This document shows, one piece after another, positions 25,103 through 34,440 of a stretch of DNA of 64,000 nt. The stretch's first letter is position 1, and each line of letters starts with the position of its first letter. The notes beneath the pieces were generated by a model. The model saw nothing but the letters and a program-made list of their open reading frames with translations. It was not told the DNA's origin and ran no database searches. Origin of the DNA: Endobugula sp047636495 (GTDB lineage: Bacteria; Pseudomonadota; Gammaproteobacteria; Pseudomonadales; Cellvibrionaceae); contig JBLILH010000007.1 in the NCBI GenBank assembly GCA_047636495.1, positions 1 to 64,000 of the forward strand. The letters are read 5' to 3'. Both the position numbers and the translations under genes were made by a program.

Positions 25103-27598
25103 CTAAAAGTCTAGCATGAGAGCATTATCTACTTTTTTTAATGCTTGCTTGAATTGTTGCTTTATTTGCTCCAGCACGGCTTCGTCACTTGCCTCGAAGC
25201 GTAACGTTAATACTGGGGCAGTATTTGACGCTCGCACTAAGCCCCAGCCGTTGGCAAAGTCTACACGCAAACCATCTATCGTTGTTTTTTGGCCACCTGG
25301 AAAATTGGCTTGGGCGACTAATGTATCCATAACAATAAATTTTCGGGCTTCTGATACAGCTATTTTTATTTCTGGTGTTGATAGTCTGGTCGGTAATGCC
25401 TCAAGTAACTGATCAATGGTTTGTCCGGTTAAGGTCATGATTTCTAGCAAACGTGCAGCAGCATATAAGCCATCATCAAAACCATACCAGCGTTCTTTAA
25501 AAAATATATGTCCCGAAAATTCACCACCTAATAAAGCATTGGTTTCTTTCATTTTCGCTTTAATATGAGAGTGGCCTGTTTTCCACATCACGGGACGGCC
25601 ACCATTATCACTAATCGTTTGCGCGAGTAACTGAGTGCATTTTATATCAAAAACAACGTCACATCCCGGGTTTCTAGCAACGATGTCTTGAGAAAAAAGC
25701 ATCATTAATTGATCAGGCCAAACTATTTTTCCTGCTGCAGTTATCACTACTAAGCGGTCGCCATCGCCATCTAGTGCGAAACCGATGTCAGCCTGTTTAG
25801 ACACAACAGCGCTTATCAAATCAACCAGATTTTCAGCTACAGAGGGATCAGGGTCATGATTAGGGAAATCACCATCGAACTTGCAATACAACCCGTGGGT
25901 ATGACACCTTAAAGCATTCATTAAACGCGGCGCTAACTCACTAGATGCGCCGTTAGCCGCATCGACTACCACCTTAAATCCATCGATGACCGCAACATCA
26001 CTGATCACCCTGTCAATATACTCTTGCGATAGATCTATCTGTGTTGACTGCCCTTTGATTTGAGCATGGGTCACGTTACTTGATTGAATACGTTCTTTGA
26101 TACGCTGAATATCATTATCGACCAACGTTTGACCGTTAATCACCATCTTACAACCATTATACTCTTTAGGATTATGGCTTGCCGTAATCACGATACCACT
26201 CTTAGTGGCATCATTTTCGTGAACGGAAAAATTCATTAAAGGAGTCGGCACTACACCAATATTAATGGTGTGGCAGCCGGTGGAATGTATGCCCTCTATT
26301 AAACATACAGAAAACTCTTGTGAGTGTGTACGAGCATCCCAACCAACTACGACCGACGTATCGCCCGCCAATAATACTTCGGTCGCATATGCTTGACCGA
26401 TAGCGTAAACAAGGTCGTGAGTGAATTCTTCGTGAACAATACCCCGAATATCATAAGCACGAAATATAGCATCAGGAAATATGGCTACGGGGTCTTTGTC
26501 CGACACGCCATCAAATGATAACGAAGTATCTTTTTTGTCAATCTGCGTATTCAACGCAGAATTATTGACAGCATCCCTTTTTTTCGTTGGGAGCGTTGCT
26601 TTATCAATATGTCGGGAACGGGCAATATATATCAAACCAAGGAATAAAATACAGAGCGGAAACGCGGTGGTTATTGACCAAAGATAGAAAGGTATAATTT
26701 GATTTTTTTGTAACAGTACTGTCGACGGTTGATAACTTATTTGCCAGTAACTTGCGGGAATATTTTTGGTGATAGCGGGCATATTATTACTTGCTTGCCC
26801 CATACGAAAAAATATTAGTGGCGTACCTTGCTCCACTTTTTGCAATACCGTAATTTCACCTAACAGGCTATCTATCGCTCCCCATGACTGCCGCAAGCCA
26901 TTAACATCTAAGGTGGTATATAGTACGCCTTGCCAATGACCTTGATCATTATTAATCATTGTCACATGGTGCAGTTGCCACTGATCTGTGCCGGCCACTT
27001 TTGCAACTTCTGTATACACTAATTGATTGTCATTAAGTCGATTCACCATATCTAAAAACAAAAAATTTACCCCATATTCGACCAAAGTACTGGCGATTCG
27101 CTCACGACCAAATCGTAGCGACGACGTCATAGTGTCGATTTCACGACGAGTAAAAAATGTAAACTCAGACGATTCAGGTAATTTTTCCTTCCATTGCGGG
27201 CGCTTATCTTTCAACCATTGCTGTTGCTGTTGTTGCGGGGTTTGTTGGATAACGTCGTCCATACTATTTTGGTTGGCACGGCTTTCAGTAAGGAGTGGCG
27301 GGGGGGCGATACCTGTAAGATGTTCAAGTACTTGGTTCTTTTTAGGCAAGAACAACGCGTTTGGTACTTCATCGGCAAATGTCGTTAACGTTTTTGTTAA
27401 TGTCATTAAATATGCTTGGGTTTTTTGGCTGTATAACTCCGTGTTATATTCTACTTGCCGTAAAAACCTATTTTGATTTTCAGATTTAGTAAGCCAAAAC
27501 CATACCGAATAATAGGCAACCAAAGCACTCAGGCATGCAATAAAGAGCAGAGATATTATTTGCTGTAAAGGTGAAAGACGAGAGGCTACTGGTTTCAT
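25103..27598 (-). CDS. algC: Phosphomannomutase/phosphoglucomutase with membrane-bound N-terminal extension (AlgC)
   Basis: 831 residues in two parts. Residues 1 to about 370 have a membrane segment near 14-33, a periplasmic-looking region of some 270 residues, and a second membrane segment near 305-325. Residues from about 375 form a complete alpha-D-phosphohexomutase: FRAYDIRGIV, the phosphoserine loop VITASHNPKEYNG near 475, the metal loop FALDGDGDRL, GGEFSGHIFF and the C-terminal RASNTAPVLTLRFE. AlgC makes mannose-1-P and glucose-1-P for LPS and exopolysaccharides. Long AlgC forms with such an N-terminal part also occur in Pseudomonas. It lies four bases after coaBC; dut, usually between them, is missing. 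Confidence 0.9.
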   Translation of the reverse strand: MKPVASRLSPLQQIISLLFIACLSALVAYYSVWFWLTKSENQNRFLRQVEYNTELYSQKTQAYLMTLTKTLTTFADEVPNALFLPKKNQVLEHLTGIAPPPLLTESRANQNSMDDVIQQTPQQQQQQWLKDKRPQWKEKLPESSEFTFFTRREIDTMTSSLRFGRERIASTLVEYGVNFLFLDMVNRLNDNQLVYTEVAKVAGTDQWQLHHVTMINNDQGHWQGVLYTTLDVNGLRQSWGAIDSLLGEITVLQKVEQGTPLIFFRMGQASNNMPAITKNIPASYWQISYQPSTVLLQKNQIIPFYLWSITTAFPLCILFLGLIYIARSRHIDKATLPTKKRDAVNNSALNTQIDKKDTSLSFDGVSDKDPVAIFPDAIFRAYDIRGIVHEEFTHDLVYAIGQAYATEVLLAGDTSVVVGWDARTHSQEFSVCLIEGIHSTGCHTINIGVVPTPLMNFSVHENDATKSGIVITASHNPKEYNGCKMVINGQTLVDNDIQRIKERIQSSNVTHAQIKGQSTQIDLSQEYIDRVISDVAVIDGFKVVVDAANGASSELAPRLMNALRCHTHGLYCKFDGDFPNHDPDPSVAENLVDLISAVVSKQADIGFALDGDGDRLVVITAAGKIVWPDQLMMLFSQDIVARNPGCDVVFDIKCTQLLAQTISDNGGRPVMWKTGHSHIKAKMKETNALLGGEFSGHIFFKERWYGFDDGLYAAARLLEIMTLTGQTIDQLLEALPTRLSTPEIKIAVSEARKFIVMDTLVAQANFPGGQKTTIDGLRVDFANGWGLVRASNTAPVLTLRFEASDEAVLEQIKQQFKQALKKVDNALMLDF

Positions 27599-27602
27599 AG
27601 GG

Positions 27603-28820
27603 TCAGCTTATCGAACTAATGTCCTGTTGATGAGCGATATAGTCAATAATAAGCGTCGACAATTGACATTTACTTGCCTCTGGCAAATGAAAATTTCCAT
27701 TTTTCGTGATGATTGTCACCGTATTATTATCACTATTAAAGCCAATAGCAGGGTCGGATACATCATTAGCAATGATCATATCGAGGTTTTTACGGTGTAA
27801 TTTATCTTTCGCATAACGCAGCACATCATGAGTTTCTGCCGCAAAACCGACGACAAACGGTTTGTTATTTGCACTCGCTATACTGGCCACAATGTCAGGG
27901 TTTTTTACCATCGTAATAGTCATGGTATCCTCGGTCGCTGTTTTTTTCATTTTTTGTTCGGCGATATTTGCAGGGCGAAAGTCAGCTACCGCTGCAGATG
28001 CAATAAAAATATCGCACTCATTCAGTATTGCCATACTCGCCTGATACATATCTACTGCCGATACCACATCAATACGGGTTACATGATCTGGACAGGATAA
28101 TGCGGTGGGGCCGCTAATCAACGTAACTTTGGCTCCTGCGTTAACTGCAGCTTGCGCTAGGGCATAACCCATTTTTCCAGAACTATGGTTACTAACGAAG
28201 CGCACTGGGTCAATTGCTTCCCGTGTCGGTCCGGCAGTAATGACTACCGACTTACCGGCCAACGTGCCTGTTTCAAAATGACTTGCTATTTCTTGTGCTA
28301 ACACGGCGGGCTCCGACATCCGCCCCATGCCCATATCGCCACAGGCCTGACCACCGGCAGCAGGGCCTATTTGATACACGCCACGGGCTTTCAATTCTGT
28401 CAGATTGGCTTGCGTCGCCTGATGATGCCACATCGCCTCGTTCATTGCTGGCGCAATAATTAATTCGCAACGCCTAGCCAAGCAAGCGGTGGTCAGTAAA
28501 TCATTGCCATTGCCTTGAGTAATGCGTGCAATAACATCGGCGCTGGCGGGAGCAACCACCATAACATCAGCCCAACGGGCCAGTTCAATGTGCCCCATCG
28601 CTGCCTCTGCTGTAGGGTCAAGCAAATCTAGGTGTACAGGGTTACCCGATAACGCCTGCAAAGTGAGTGGGGTAATAAACTCTTGCGCTGCACGTGTCAT
28701 CACTACGCGTACATCTGCCCCCAGATCTTGTAGACGTCGAATTAATTCGGCGCTTTTGTAAGCAGCAATACCACCAGAAACACCTAATAATATGCGTCGA
28801 TTTGTTAAAGTAGCCGCCAT
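27603..28820 (-). CDS. coaBC: Bifunctional phosphopantothenoylcysteine decarboxylase / phosphopantothenate-cysteine ligase
   Basis: A 405-residue fusion. The N-terminal CoaC flavoprotein half has RRILLGVSGGIAAYKSAEL, the PAMNEAMWHH motif and GGQACGDMGMGRM with the catalytic Cys. The C-terminal CoaB half has VVITAGPTREAIDPVRFVSN, GKMGYALAQAA, AAVADFRP and KNPDIVASI. It performs two steps of coenzyme A synthesis. It is divergent from radC and followed by algC at four bases. Length and motifs are normal. Confidence 0.95.
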   Translation of the reverse strand: MAATLTNRRILLGVSGGIAAYKSAELIRRLQDLGADVRVVMTRAAQEFITPLTLQALSGNPVHLDLLDPTAEAAMGHIELARWADVMVVAPASADVIARITQGNGNDLLTTACLARRCELIIAPAMNEAMWHHQATQANLTELKARGVYQIGPAAGGQACGDMGMGRMSEPAVLAQEIASHFETGTLAGKSVVITAGPTREAIDPVRFVSNHSSGKMGYALAQAAVNAGAKVTLISGPTALSCPDHVTRIDVVSAVDMYQASMAILNECDIFIASAAVADFRPANIAEQKMKKTATEDTMTITMVKNPDIVASIASANNKPFVVGFAAETHDVLRYAKDKLHRKNLDMIIANDVSDPAIGFNSDNNTVTIITKNGNFHLPEASKCQLSTLIIDYIAHQQDISSIS

Positions 28821-29030
28821 ATAAAATCCTATTGATGTAACGCCGTGATGGCTCGACTACTCTAGCAACAAAGCCAATATTACTTATTAATCATACTTTT
28901 TGCTTTGTTTGTAGGCGTATAAACGGTCGTTTTTACTTAATCATGCTACGATACCACCTTGTCAAGGAATTCGACACTATTTAGTCAGCAAGTGCTATCA
29001 ATGTGCACCAATATTATCAAGGATGAGACA

Positions 29031-29705
29031 ATGGCAATTACCGATTGGCCTGCGGCCGAGCGTCCGCGAGAAAAACTTCTGTTCAATGGAGCATCGAGCC
29101 TTTCTGATGCAGAGTTACTGGCCATTTTTTTACGTACTGGCTGTGCTGGTTTGTCTGCAGTAGATCTTGCACGCCGACTATTGACCGATTTTGGCGGATT
29201 ACGCGCAATACTTGATGCTGATCAATCTGCATTCTGTCAAGGCAAAGGTTTGGGTAGCGCAAGTTACGCGCAGCTTCAGGCCGTGTTAGAAATGGCTAAG
29301 AGGCATCTAGCGGAAACGCTCACCAAGGGTAATTTATTTACTCAGTCTGAAGATGTTAAACGCTATTTGTCCACTCAGCTTAGGCATCGACAACAAGAGG
29401 TCTTTGCGACACTTTTTTTAGATAGCCAGCACCAGCTACTGCGTTACAAAGAGATATTTTTTGGTACCGTAAACGCTGCTAGTGTTTACCCACGAGAAGT
29501 TGTCAAACTGGCCTTAAAATATAATGCCGTCGCCGTTATTTTTGCTCATAACCACCCATCTGGTATTGCAGAGCCCAGCCAAGCAGATCGCCATATCACC
29601 CAACAACTTATCAAGAGCCTAAGGTTAGTGGATGTAACAGTGCTAGATCATTTAGTTATTGGTGACGGTGAAGTGTGCTCATTTGCTGAACGAGGTTGGA
29701 TGTAA
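29031..29705 (+). CDS. radC: RadC family JAB-domain protein
   Basis: 224 residues from the ATG at 29031, which has AGGATGAG just upstream; the open frame goes back to 28959 but the family starts at MAITDWP. The N-terminal helix-hairpin-helix region has ERPREKLLFNGASSLSDAEL. The C-terminal JAB/MPN fold carries FGTVNAASVYPREVVKLAL and the metal motif AHNHPSG with a downstream Asp. The biochemical role of RadC is unsettled despite the name. It is divergent from coaBC and upstream of rpmBG, the conserved order. Confidence 0.9.
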   Translation: MAITDWPAAERPREKLLFNGASSLSDAELLAIFLRTGCAGLSAVDLARRLLTDFGGLRAILDADQSAFCQGKGLGSASYAQLQAVLEMAKRHLAETLTKGNLFTQSEDVKRYLSTQLRHRQQEVFATLFLDSQHQLLRYKEIFFGTVNAASVYPREVVKLALKYNAVAVIFAHNHPSGIAEPSQADRHITQQLIKSLRLVDVTVLDHLVIGDGEVCSFAERGWM

Positions 29706-29816
29706 TCCATTAACAGTCGTAGGCTAAGAATATGGCCGAGCCATCGGTGTTATAGTGCACAATTAACGAATATCATGCTAAATGACTAAAAAACAGGCCT
29801 GCTTTACAAGTATCCG

Positions 29817-29845
29817 TTGCTATTACCTGTGCATTTTGGTATAAA
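29817..29845 (+). promoter_or_regulatory. Candidate sigma-70 promoter for rpmBG
   Basis: TTGCTA, 17 bases, TATAAA, located in the 398-base spacer between radC and rpmB. The rest of the spacer (29706-30103) shows no ORF or RNA gene that I recognise. It would give a leader of about 250 bases in front of rpmB. Confidence 0.45.
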
Positions 29846-30103
29846 ACGCGGCTCTTTTTGTGGGTAGTCTTACCGTCGTTAACTCACCGCTAGTCAGTGG
29901 AATGATAAACGTTCAATTCAACTACTTAATGACTGGAAATATTTTTACTTTCGTCCATTTTACTGTGTCGGCGTAAACGCTTATCTTTAGGTAGACTATA
30001 TATGCTACAAGTTAGTGCCATATATAGTCGTTACCGTTATCAAGATAGTCTGTACGACGATACGATGGTTTATTTATAACGATTAGCTTATAGAGGCAAT
30101 ATC

Positions 30104-30340
30104 ATGTCTAGAGTATGTCAAGTTACTGGCAAACGCCCTGTAACTGGAAACAATGTTTCTCACGCAAAGAACCACACCAAACGTCGTTTTTTGCCTAACT
30201 TACACTCTCACCGTTTTTGGGTAGAGTCTGAAAAACGTTTTGTTAAATTACGTGTGTCCACTAAAGGCATGCGTATCATTGACAAAAAGGGTATCAATTC
30301 GATACTAGAAGACCTTCGCTCTCGTGGCGAAAAAGTGTAA
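30104..30340 (+). CDS. rpmB: 50S ribosomal protein L28
   Basis: A 78-residue basic protein starting MSRVCQVTGKRPVTGNNVSH with the family features HAKNHTKRRFLPNLHSHRFW and KLRVSTKGMRIIDKKG. It belongs to the large ribosomal subunit. GAGGCAAT upstream of the ATG serves as ribosome site. rpmG follows after 37 bases, so the two form the usual operon. Confidence 0.97.
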   Translation: MSRVCQVTGKRPVTGNNVSHAKNHTKRRFLPNLHSHRFWVESEKRFVKLRVSTKGMRIIDKKGINSILEDLRSRGEKV

Positions 30341-30377
30341 TTAATCGAAAACGAGCCTAAAGAAGAGGATAAGCACC

Positions 30378-30533
30378 ATGCGTGATAAAATTCGTTTGAA
30401 CTCAAGTGCAGGGACTGGCCATTTTTATACTACCGATAAAAATAAGCGTAATATGCCTGAAAAAATGGAAATAAAAAAATATGATCCTGTTGCTCGCAAG
30501 CACGTGATCTACAAGGAAGCAAAAATTAAGTAA
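30378..30533 (+). CDS. rpmG: 50S ribosomal protein L33
   Basis: A 51-residue ORF starting MRDKIRLNSSAGTGHFYTTD and ending KHVIYKEAKIK. The sequence matches bacterial L33 of the type without the zinc-binding Cys pairs: there is no Cys in the protein. It is cotranscribed with rpmB and followed by a strong terminator. Confidence 0.95.
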   Translation: MRDKIRLNSSAGTGHFYTTDKNKRNMPEKMEIKKYDPVARKHVIYKEAKIK

Positions 30534-30572
30534 TGTCGGTTATCTCCATTATCTAGTCTTTTCGCTCCCATT

Positions 30573-30599
30573 AAAAAGCCCGACTTGTTCGGGCTTTTT
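30573..30599 (+). terminator. Rho-independent terminator of rpmBG (bidirectional)
   Basis: AAAAAGCCCGA, loop, TCGGGCTTTTT: a GC stem flanked by A and T runs, 40 bases after rpmG and about 40 bases before the stop of the convergent DUF1461 gene. It can end transcripts from both sides. Confidence 0.9.
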
Positions 30600-30639
30600 A
30601 ATGCTTACTATGTCAGTAATAGCTTATTGCATAACTTAC

Positions 30640-31356
30640 CTAGACTCGTCTACCGATAACAACGGCCATACTCCACAAAATCCACGTACCCATTATCCAG
30701 ACGATACTAATCGGTAGGAAAATGTTGGGCGCTTGCATTAACGTCGACATTAACGAGTCTTCATAGTAGAAAAACCATTGTTGATCATCTGGAAATATCA
30801 TCGTATGCAAGCCATAAAACACATTTTCTATGCCCACTATTAAGCACAATATTAGCAATATTGTGCTTAATCCACCTGCATACAGACTTTGCTGACCGAG
30901 TGAGCTTATCGCTATTTGTTGATAGCGCATAAGTAACGAAGAAAAAATAAAAGCAGCCGCAATAACTTTCATTAGTCTTCCCGTCGAAGAAATCAGATCG
31001 GCAACATCCTGTAAATGTATTACTTCTTGTTTAGTTAACAATGTCTCTTTTTTACCGCCGGGCAAGCTATATTGTATGGTTGTCAAGCCACTGCCTTGCT
31101 GATGAATAGCATGAATTATCACTGCAAATAATCGCTCATGCTCTTCAGCACTTGTTTGAGCAAAATTTTCTCGACCAAAACGGTTTAGCGGCGCGTATTC
31201 ATTGATTGTTTTATCGATATCCAACAAGTGATACCACTGTTTATAAAAGAACGATTGTTGCGACAATGCAACCCACATAACCATCAAACATAATAGCCAC
31301 AACGATAGGCTCCAGCACCCATTCATCCACGCTGATATGTTAGTCCGTTTATTCAT
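30640..31356 (-). CDS. DUF1461 family integral membrane protein
   Basis: 238 residues with an N-terminal membrane segment (about 14-33), a soluble loop of about 100 residues containing EHERLFAVIIHAIHQQG and KQEVIHLQDVADLI, and three further membrane segments. The HLQDV region and topology match the DUF1461 (TIGR01906) proteins. The function is unknown. It is convergent with rpmG and divergent from mutM. Confidence 0.7.
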   Translation of the reverse strand: MNKRTNISAWMNGCWSLSLWLLCLMVMWVALSQQSFFYKQWYHLLDIDKTINEYAPLNRFGRENFAQTSAEEHERLFAVIIHAIHQQGSGLTTIQYSLPGGKKETLLTKQEVIHLQDVADLISSTGRLMKVIAAAFIFSSLLMRYQQIAISSLGQQSLYAGGLSTILLILCLIVGIENVFYGLHTMIFPDDQQWFFYYEDSLMSTLMQAPNIFLPISIVWIMGTWILWSMAVVIGRRV

Positions 31357-31501
31357 CCTATTTTCCTCTCTCTATTAAGCTAAAATGCTACCATAACACC
31401 TTAGCTAAATGTCCATTGAACCCATATCAGCATACCGTCGTGGGCGTTGCATCATAGTTATATTCCTATTCTATTCACTCACACCATTATATTGTCTACC
31501 T

Positions 31502-32320
31502 ATGCCTGAATTACCCGAAGTTGAAACCACCCGCCAAGGCATTTCTCCTCACATTAAAGGTAGGTGCGTTAGTAAAGTCATTCTACGACACCACCAGTTA
31601 CGATGGCCAATTGATCCCCAACTACCGGATTATCTTGCACGCAAAAAGCTTTTAAACGTCCATCGTCGTGGTAAATATTTATTATTAGAGTTTTTTCATG
31701 GACACCTATTAATTCATTTAGGTATGTCGGGTAGTCTGCGTATAATCAATCCTAAAACGGATGAGCCACAAAAGCATGATCATGTAGATATTATTTTTTC
31801 TGACAATATAGGCTTACGCTTTCACGATCCTCGACGTTTTGGCTCTATTCTCTGGACAACTGAAAACCCTTCAAATCATAAGCTGATTTGCAAATTAGGA
31901 CCAGAACCTCTTTTAGAAGATTTTACCAGCGAATACCTATTCAAAAAAAGTCGTAAGCGAAAAAAAGACGTGAAAACTTTTATTATGGACAGCCATATTG
32001 TTGTTGGTGTGGGTAATATTTACGCTAACGAATCTTTATTTACGTCAGGCATTCGTCCGACTAAAGCCGCCGAGAAACTCAGCCGTAAACAGTGTGATCA
32101 GTGGGTGGCGAACATCAAAGTCGTTTTGCAACGTTCTATTACCCAAGGCGGGACTACGTTGCGAGACTTTGTCGGTGGGGATGGCAAGCCGGGTTATTTT
32201 GCGCAACAGCTTAACGTTTATGGGCGAGGAGGCAAGCCTTGTGTCACTTGTGAGCACATTCTTAAAGAAATTAGGCAAGCACAACGTACCACCGTTTATT
32301 GCACTCGCTGCCAAAAATAG
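31502..32320 (+). CDS. mutM: Formamidopyrimidine-DNA glycosylase
   Basis: 272 residues from the ATG at 31502, chosen because mature MutM must begin MPELPEVET with the catalytic Pro2 and Glu3; the frame is open back to 31409. Other family features: HRRGKYLLLEF, HLGMSGSLRI, VGVGNIYANESLF and the C-terminal zinc finger with CVTC and CTRC. It removes 8-oxoguanine and ring-opened purines from DNA. The ribosome site before the ATG is weak. It is divergent from the DUF1461 gene and followed by ridA. Confidence 0.95.
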   Translation: MPELPEVETTRQGISPHIKGRCVSKVILRHHQLRWPIDPQLPDYLARKKLLNVHRRGKYLLLEFFHGHLLIHLGMSGSLRIINPKTDEPQKHDHVDIIFSDNIGLRFHDPRRFGSILWTTENPSNHKLICKLGPEPLLEDFTSEYLFKKSRKRKKDVKTFIMDSHIVVGVGNIYANESLFTSGIRPTKAAEKLSRKQCDQWVANIKVVLQRSITQGGTTLRDFVGGDGKPGYFAQQLNVYGRGGKPCVTCEHILKEIRQAQRTTVYCTRCQK

Positions 32321-32426
32321 TGGGTGAAAAATAGTTTTTTTCCTCTTGCTTCGATGATGGTAAACTGAGAGATTATTGGACTTAGGAAAACATAAAATAA
32401 CTTACTTATTACGTAGAGAAAATATT

Positions 32427-32810
32427 ATGATAAACAAAGCCATCATCAACACCGACAAAGCGCCAAAAGCCATTGGGACATATTCACAAGCGGTAAAAGC
32501 CCACAACACAGTGTATCTTTCGGGGCAGATTCCTCTTGACCCTGACACCATGATTTTAGTTGACGGCGATTTTGCCGCACAGACGCATCAAGTCTTTAAG
32601 AACTTAAAAGCGGTATGTGAAGCGGCTAATGGATCCTTAGCCGACATTGTAAAGCTTAATCTTTATCTAACAGACCTTAATAATTTTGCCACCGTCAACG
32701 AGATCATGGCGCAGTACTTTGTTGAGCCATATCCAGCGCGTGCAGCCGTTGGTGTAAAGCAACTCCCTAAAGGCGCAATGGTGGAAGCAGACGGCATTAT
32801 GGTTATTTAA
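32427..32810 (+). CDS. ridA: RidA family 2-iminobutanoate/2-iminopropanoate deaminase
   Basis: 127 residues from the ATG at 32427 (family start MINKAIINTDKAPKAIGTY). Typical segments are YSQAVKAHNTVYLSGQIPLD, VKLNLYLTDLNNFATVN and the C-terminal PARAAVGVKQLPKGAMVE with the substrate-binding Arg and Glu. RidA hydrolyses reactive enamine/imine products of PLP enzymes. An AGAGAA ribosome site is present. The open frame upstream to 32376 is not part of the gene. Confidence 0.93.
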   Translation: MINKAIINTDKAPKAIGTYSQAVKAHNTVYLSGQIPLDPDTMILVDGDFAAQTHQVFKNLKAVCEAANGSLADIVKLNLYLTDLNNFATVNEIMAQYFVEPYPARAAVGVKQLPKGAMVEADGIMVI

Positions 32811-32892
32811 CTTTAACTGATTCCTTGACGCGTGTTAAATTACACTTAAGCATAATGTATTTATTTCACATTTTTTTACATAGGCTAACAAC

Positions 32893-33321
32893 ATGTCTCA
32901 AATATTTAAACATGTCTTAATTCCCGTAGATTTTTCTGAAGACTCCGAATTAGCAGCAGGCATTGCTCTAGGAAAATTTGCTGCCGATGCTGAGACTATA
33001 ACTATCGTCACTGTTTGCGAAACTCGCGGTAACCGTCATACAGAAATGCCCCCAGAAATTGATCAACTAGTGATCGATAATATCAAACAACGCACCAGTG
33101 ATTTTGCTGAAAGATATAACGATAAGTATAAAAACTTAAACACTATTATTAAGAAAGGCTGTGCTGCAACACAGATTTTAAACACCGCACAAGATATGAA
33201 TATTGATCTTATTGTGATGGGTTCACAGGGACGCAGTTCTTTGGCTAGAGTATTTTTTGGCAGCACAACATACGATGTCGCACGCAAGGCTAAGTGTTCT
33301 GTTTTTACCATCAGAACCTAA
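32893..33321 (+). CDS. Universal stress protein (UspA family)
   Basis: 142 residues of the Usp fold: FKHVLIPVDFSEDSELAAGI at the N-terminus and IVMGSQGRSSLARVFFGSTT near the C-terminus. The GxxGRSxxxxxxxGS motif fits the ATP-binding type. The role is a general stress response in the cytosol; the specific paralogue cannot be named. It stands alone between ridA and the convergent epimerase gene. Confidence 0.9.
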   Translation: MSQIFKHVLIPVDFSEDSELAAGIALGKFAADAETITIVTVCETRGNRHTEMPPEIDQLVIDNIKQRTSDFAERYNDKYKNLNTIIKKGCAATQILNTAQDMNIDLIVMGSQGRSSLARVFFGSTTYDVARKAKCSVFTIRT

Positions 33322-33426
33322 TTTATAATTTATCCCTCTGCTCTCAAAAGATCGAGGGCAGGGAATTTAGATAGCACAGAATTTCACTACTCCCCCAAGT
33401 TTTATTACTAGTGTCTATCCTGTCCA

Positions 33427-34275
33427 TTATAGTAACGTAGCGTACCCTTGCTTGAAACTAGGATAAATAAACACATACCCACTATCCAACAATTGCTGAT
33501 TGCTACACCGTTTATTACTGCGTAACGTGCGCGCAGCCATTGGTACAATTTGCTGAAAATGGTCATCGGGTAAAGACAATTTTCGACGCATCCATTCTTT
33601 GACTTCATGTAATGAGGTAGGCTGATGATCGCTAGCGATGTAAATAGGTTGAATAGCTTGTTCTTTTTGCTGCTGAATAAGGTGCGCTAATACGCCTGCA
33701 CAGTCATCTGCATGGATACGATTGGTATATACAACAGGTTTTTTTGCCGTACCTTTACCTGCCATCACTTGTTCCACAACATGCCCTAGACCTCGACCAT
33801 AAATACCCGAAAAACGTACATGGCAATACGTGTAATCACTGGCTGCAATTAATTCTTCTGCTTCTCGTAGTCGACGACCGCTATAACTTTCTGGCTCTGC
33901 GGGTGACTGTTCATCTACCCAACTACCGTTTTTTTGGGCATAGACACTCGTACTAGAAACAAAAACAATAAGTCGAGGCTTGACCGTTTGCTGGTTTAAC
34001 GCTGCCAAAATGGCTTTGACTGGAACCACATAGCCTTGCTCGTAACCCGCGTCGCTCATTTCTGTAGGCGTAAATGTTATTACCAACACATCAAAACCGA
34101 CTGACAGCACACGCTCCATTTGTAGAGGGTCACAGCAGTCAGCGGTATCTATGGTGACGCTAGGGTGAGATATTTTTGAGCGTTTGACACCTACCACATG
34201 ATGTTCGCTCAGGTATGACGACAAGCGATTAGCGATATCTCCAAAGCCCAACAGAGCTATCTTTTCTTTTTTCAT
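33427..34275 (-). CDS. NAD(P)-dependent epimerase/SDR-type protein (YeeZ-like)
   Basis: 282 residues with an N-terminal Rossmann motif (IALLGFGDIANRLSSYL), FVSSTSVYAQKNGSWVDE in the middle, and RFSGIYGRGLGHV and NRIHADDCAGVL further on. These are typical of the extended SDR / YeeZ-like group. The substrate is unknown. It is divergent from oxyR. Confidence 0.75.
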   Translation of the reverse strand: MKKEKIALLGFGDIANRLSSYLSEHHVVGVKRSKISHPSVTIDTADCCDPLQMERVLSVGFDVLVITFTPTEMSDAGYEQGYVVPVKAILAALNQQTVKPRLIVFVSSTSVYAQKNGSWVDEQSPAEPESYSGRRLREAEELIAASDYTYCHVRFSGIYGRGLGHVVEQVMAGKGTAKKPVVYTNRIHADDCAGVLAHLIQQQKEQAIQPIYIASDHQPTSLHEVKEWMRRKLSLPDDHFQQIVPMAARTLRSNKRCSNQQLLDSGYVFIYPSFKQGYATLL

Positions 34276-34440
34276 ACTATTATTACCCTCTATGCTAGAA
34301 AATTTTTATTAAGGCTGTTCAAGTCTACTTATTTTATTTACTATTAAATTTAAATAATCATTAGTTTTTACTAATAACGACCTGAATACTATTGATCTTA
34401 TGATAACTTACTTCACCTAAAAACGGCCCCGAGCTTCGCT

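Noticed and set aside
33332..33361. Terminator behind the Usp gene
   Set aside because: The stem needs G-U pairs and no T tract follows, so the evidence is too weak.
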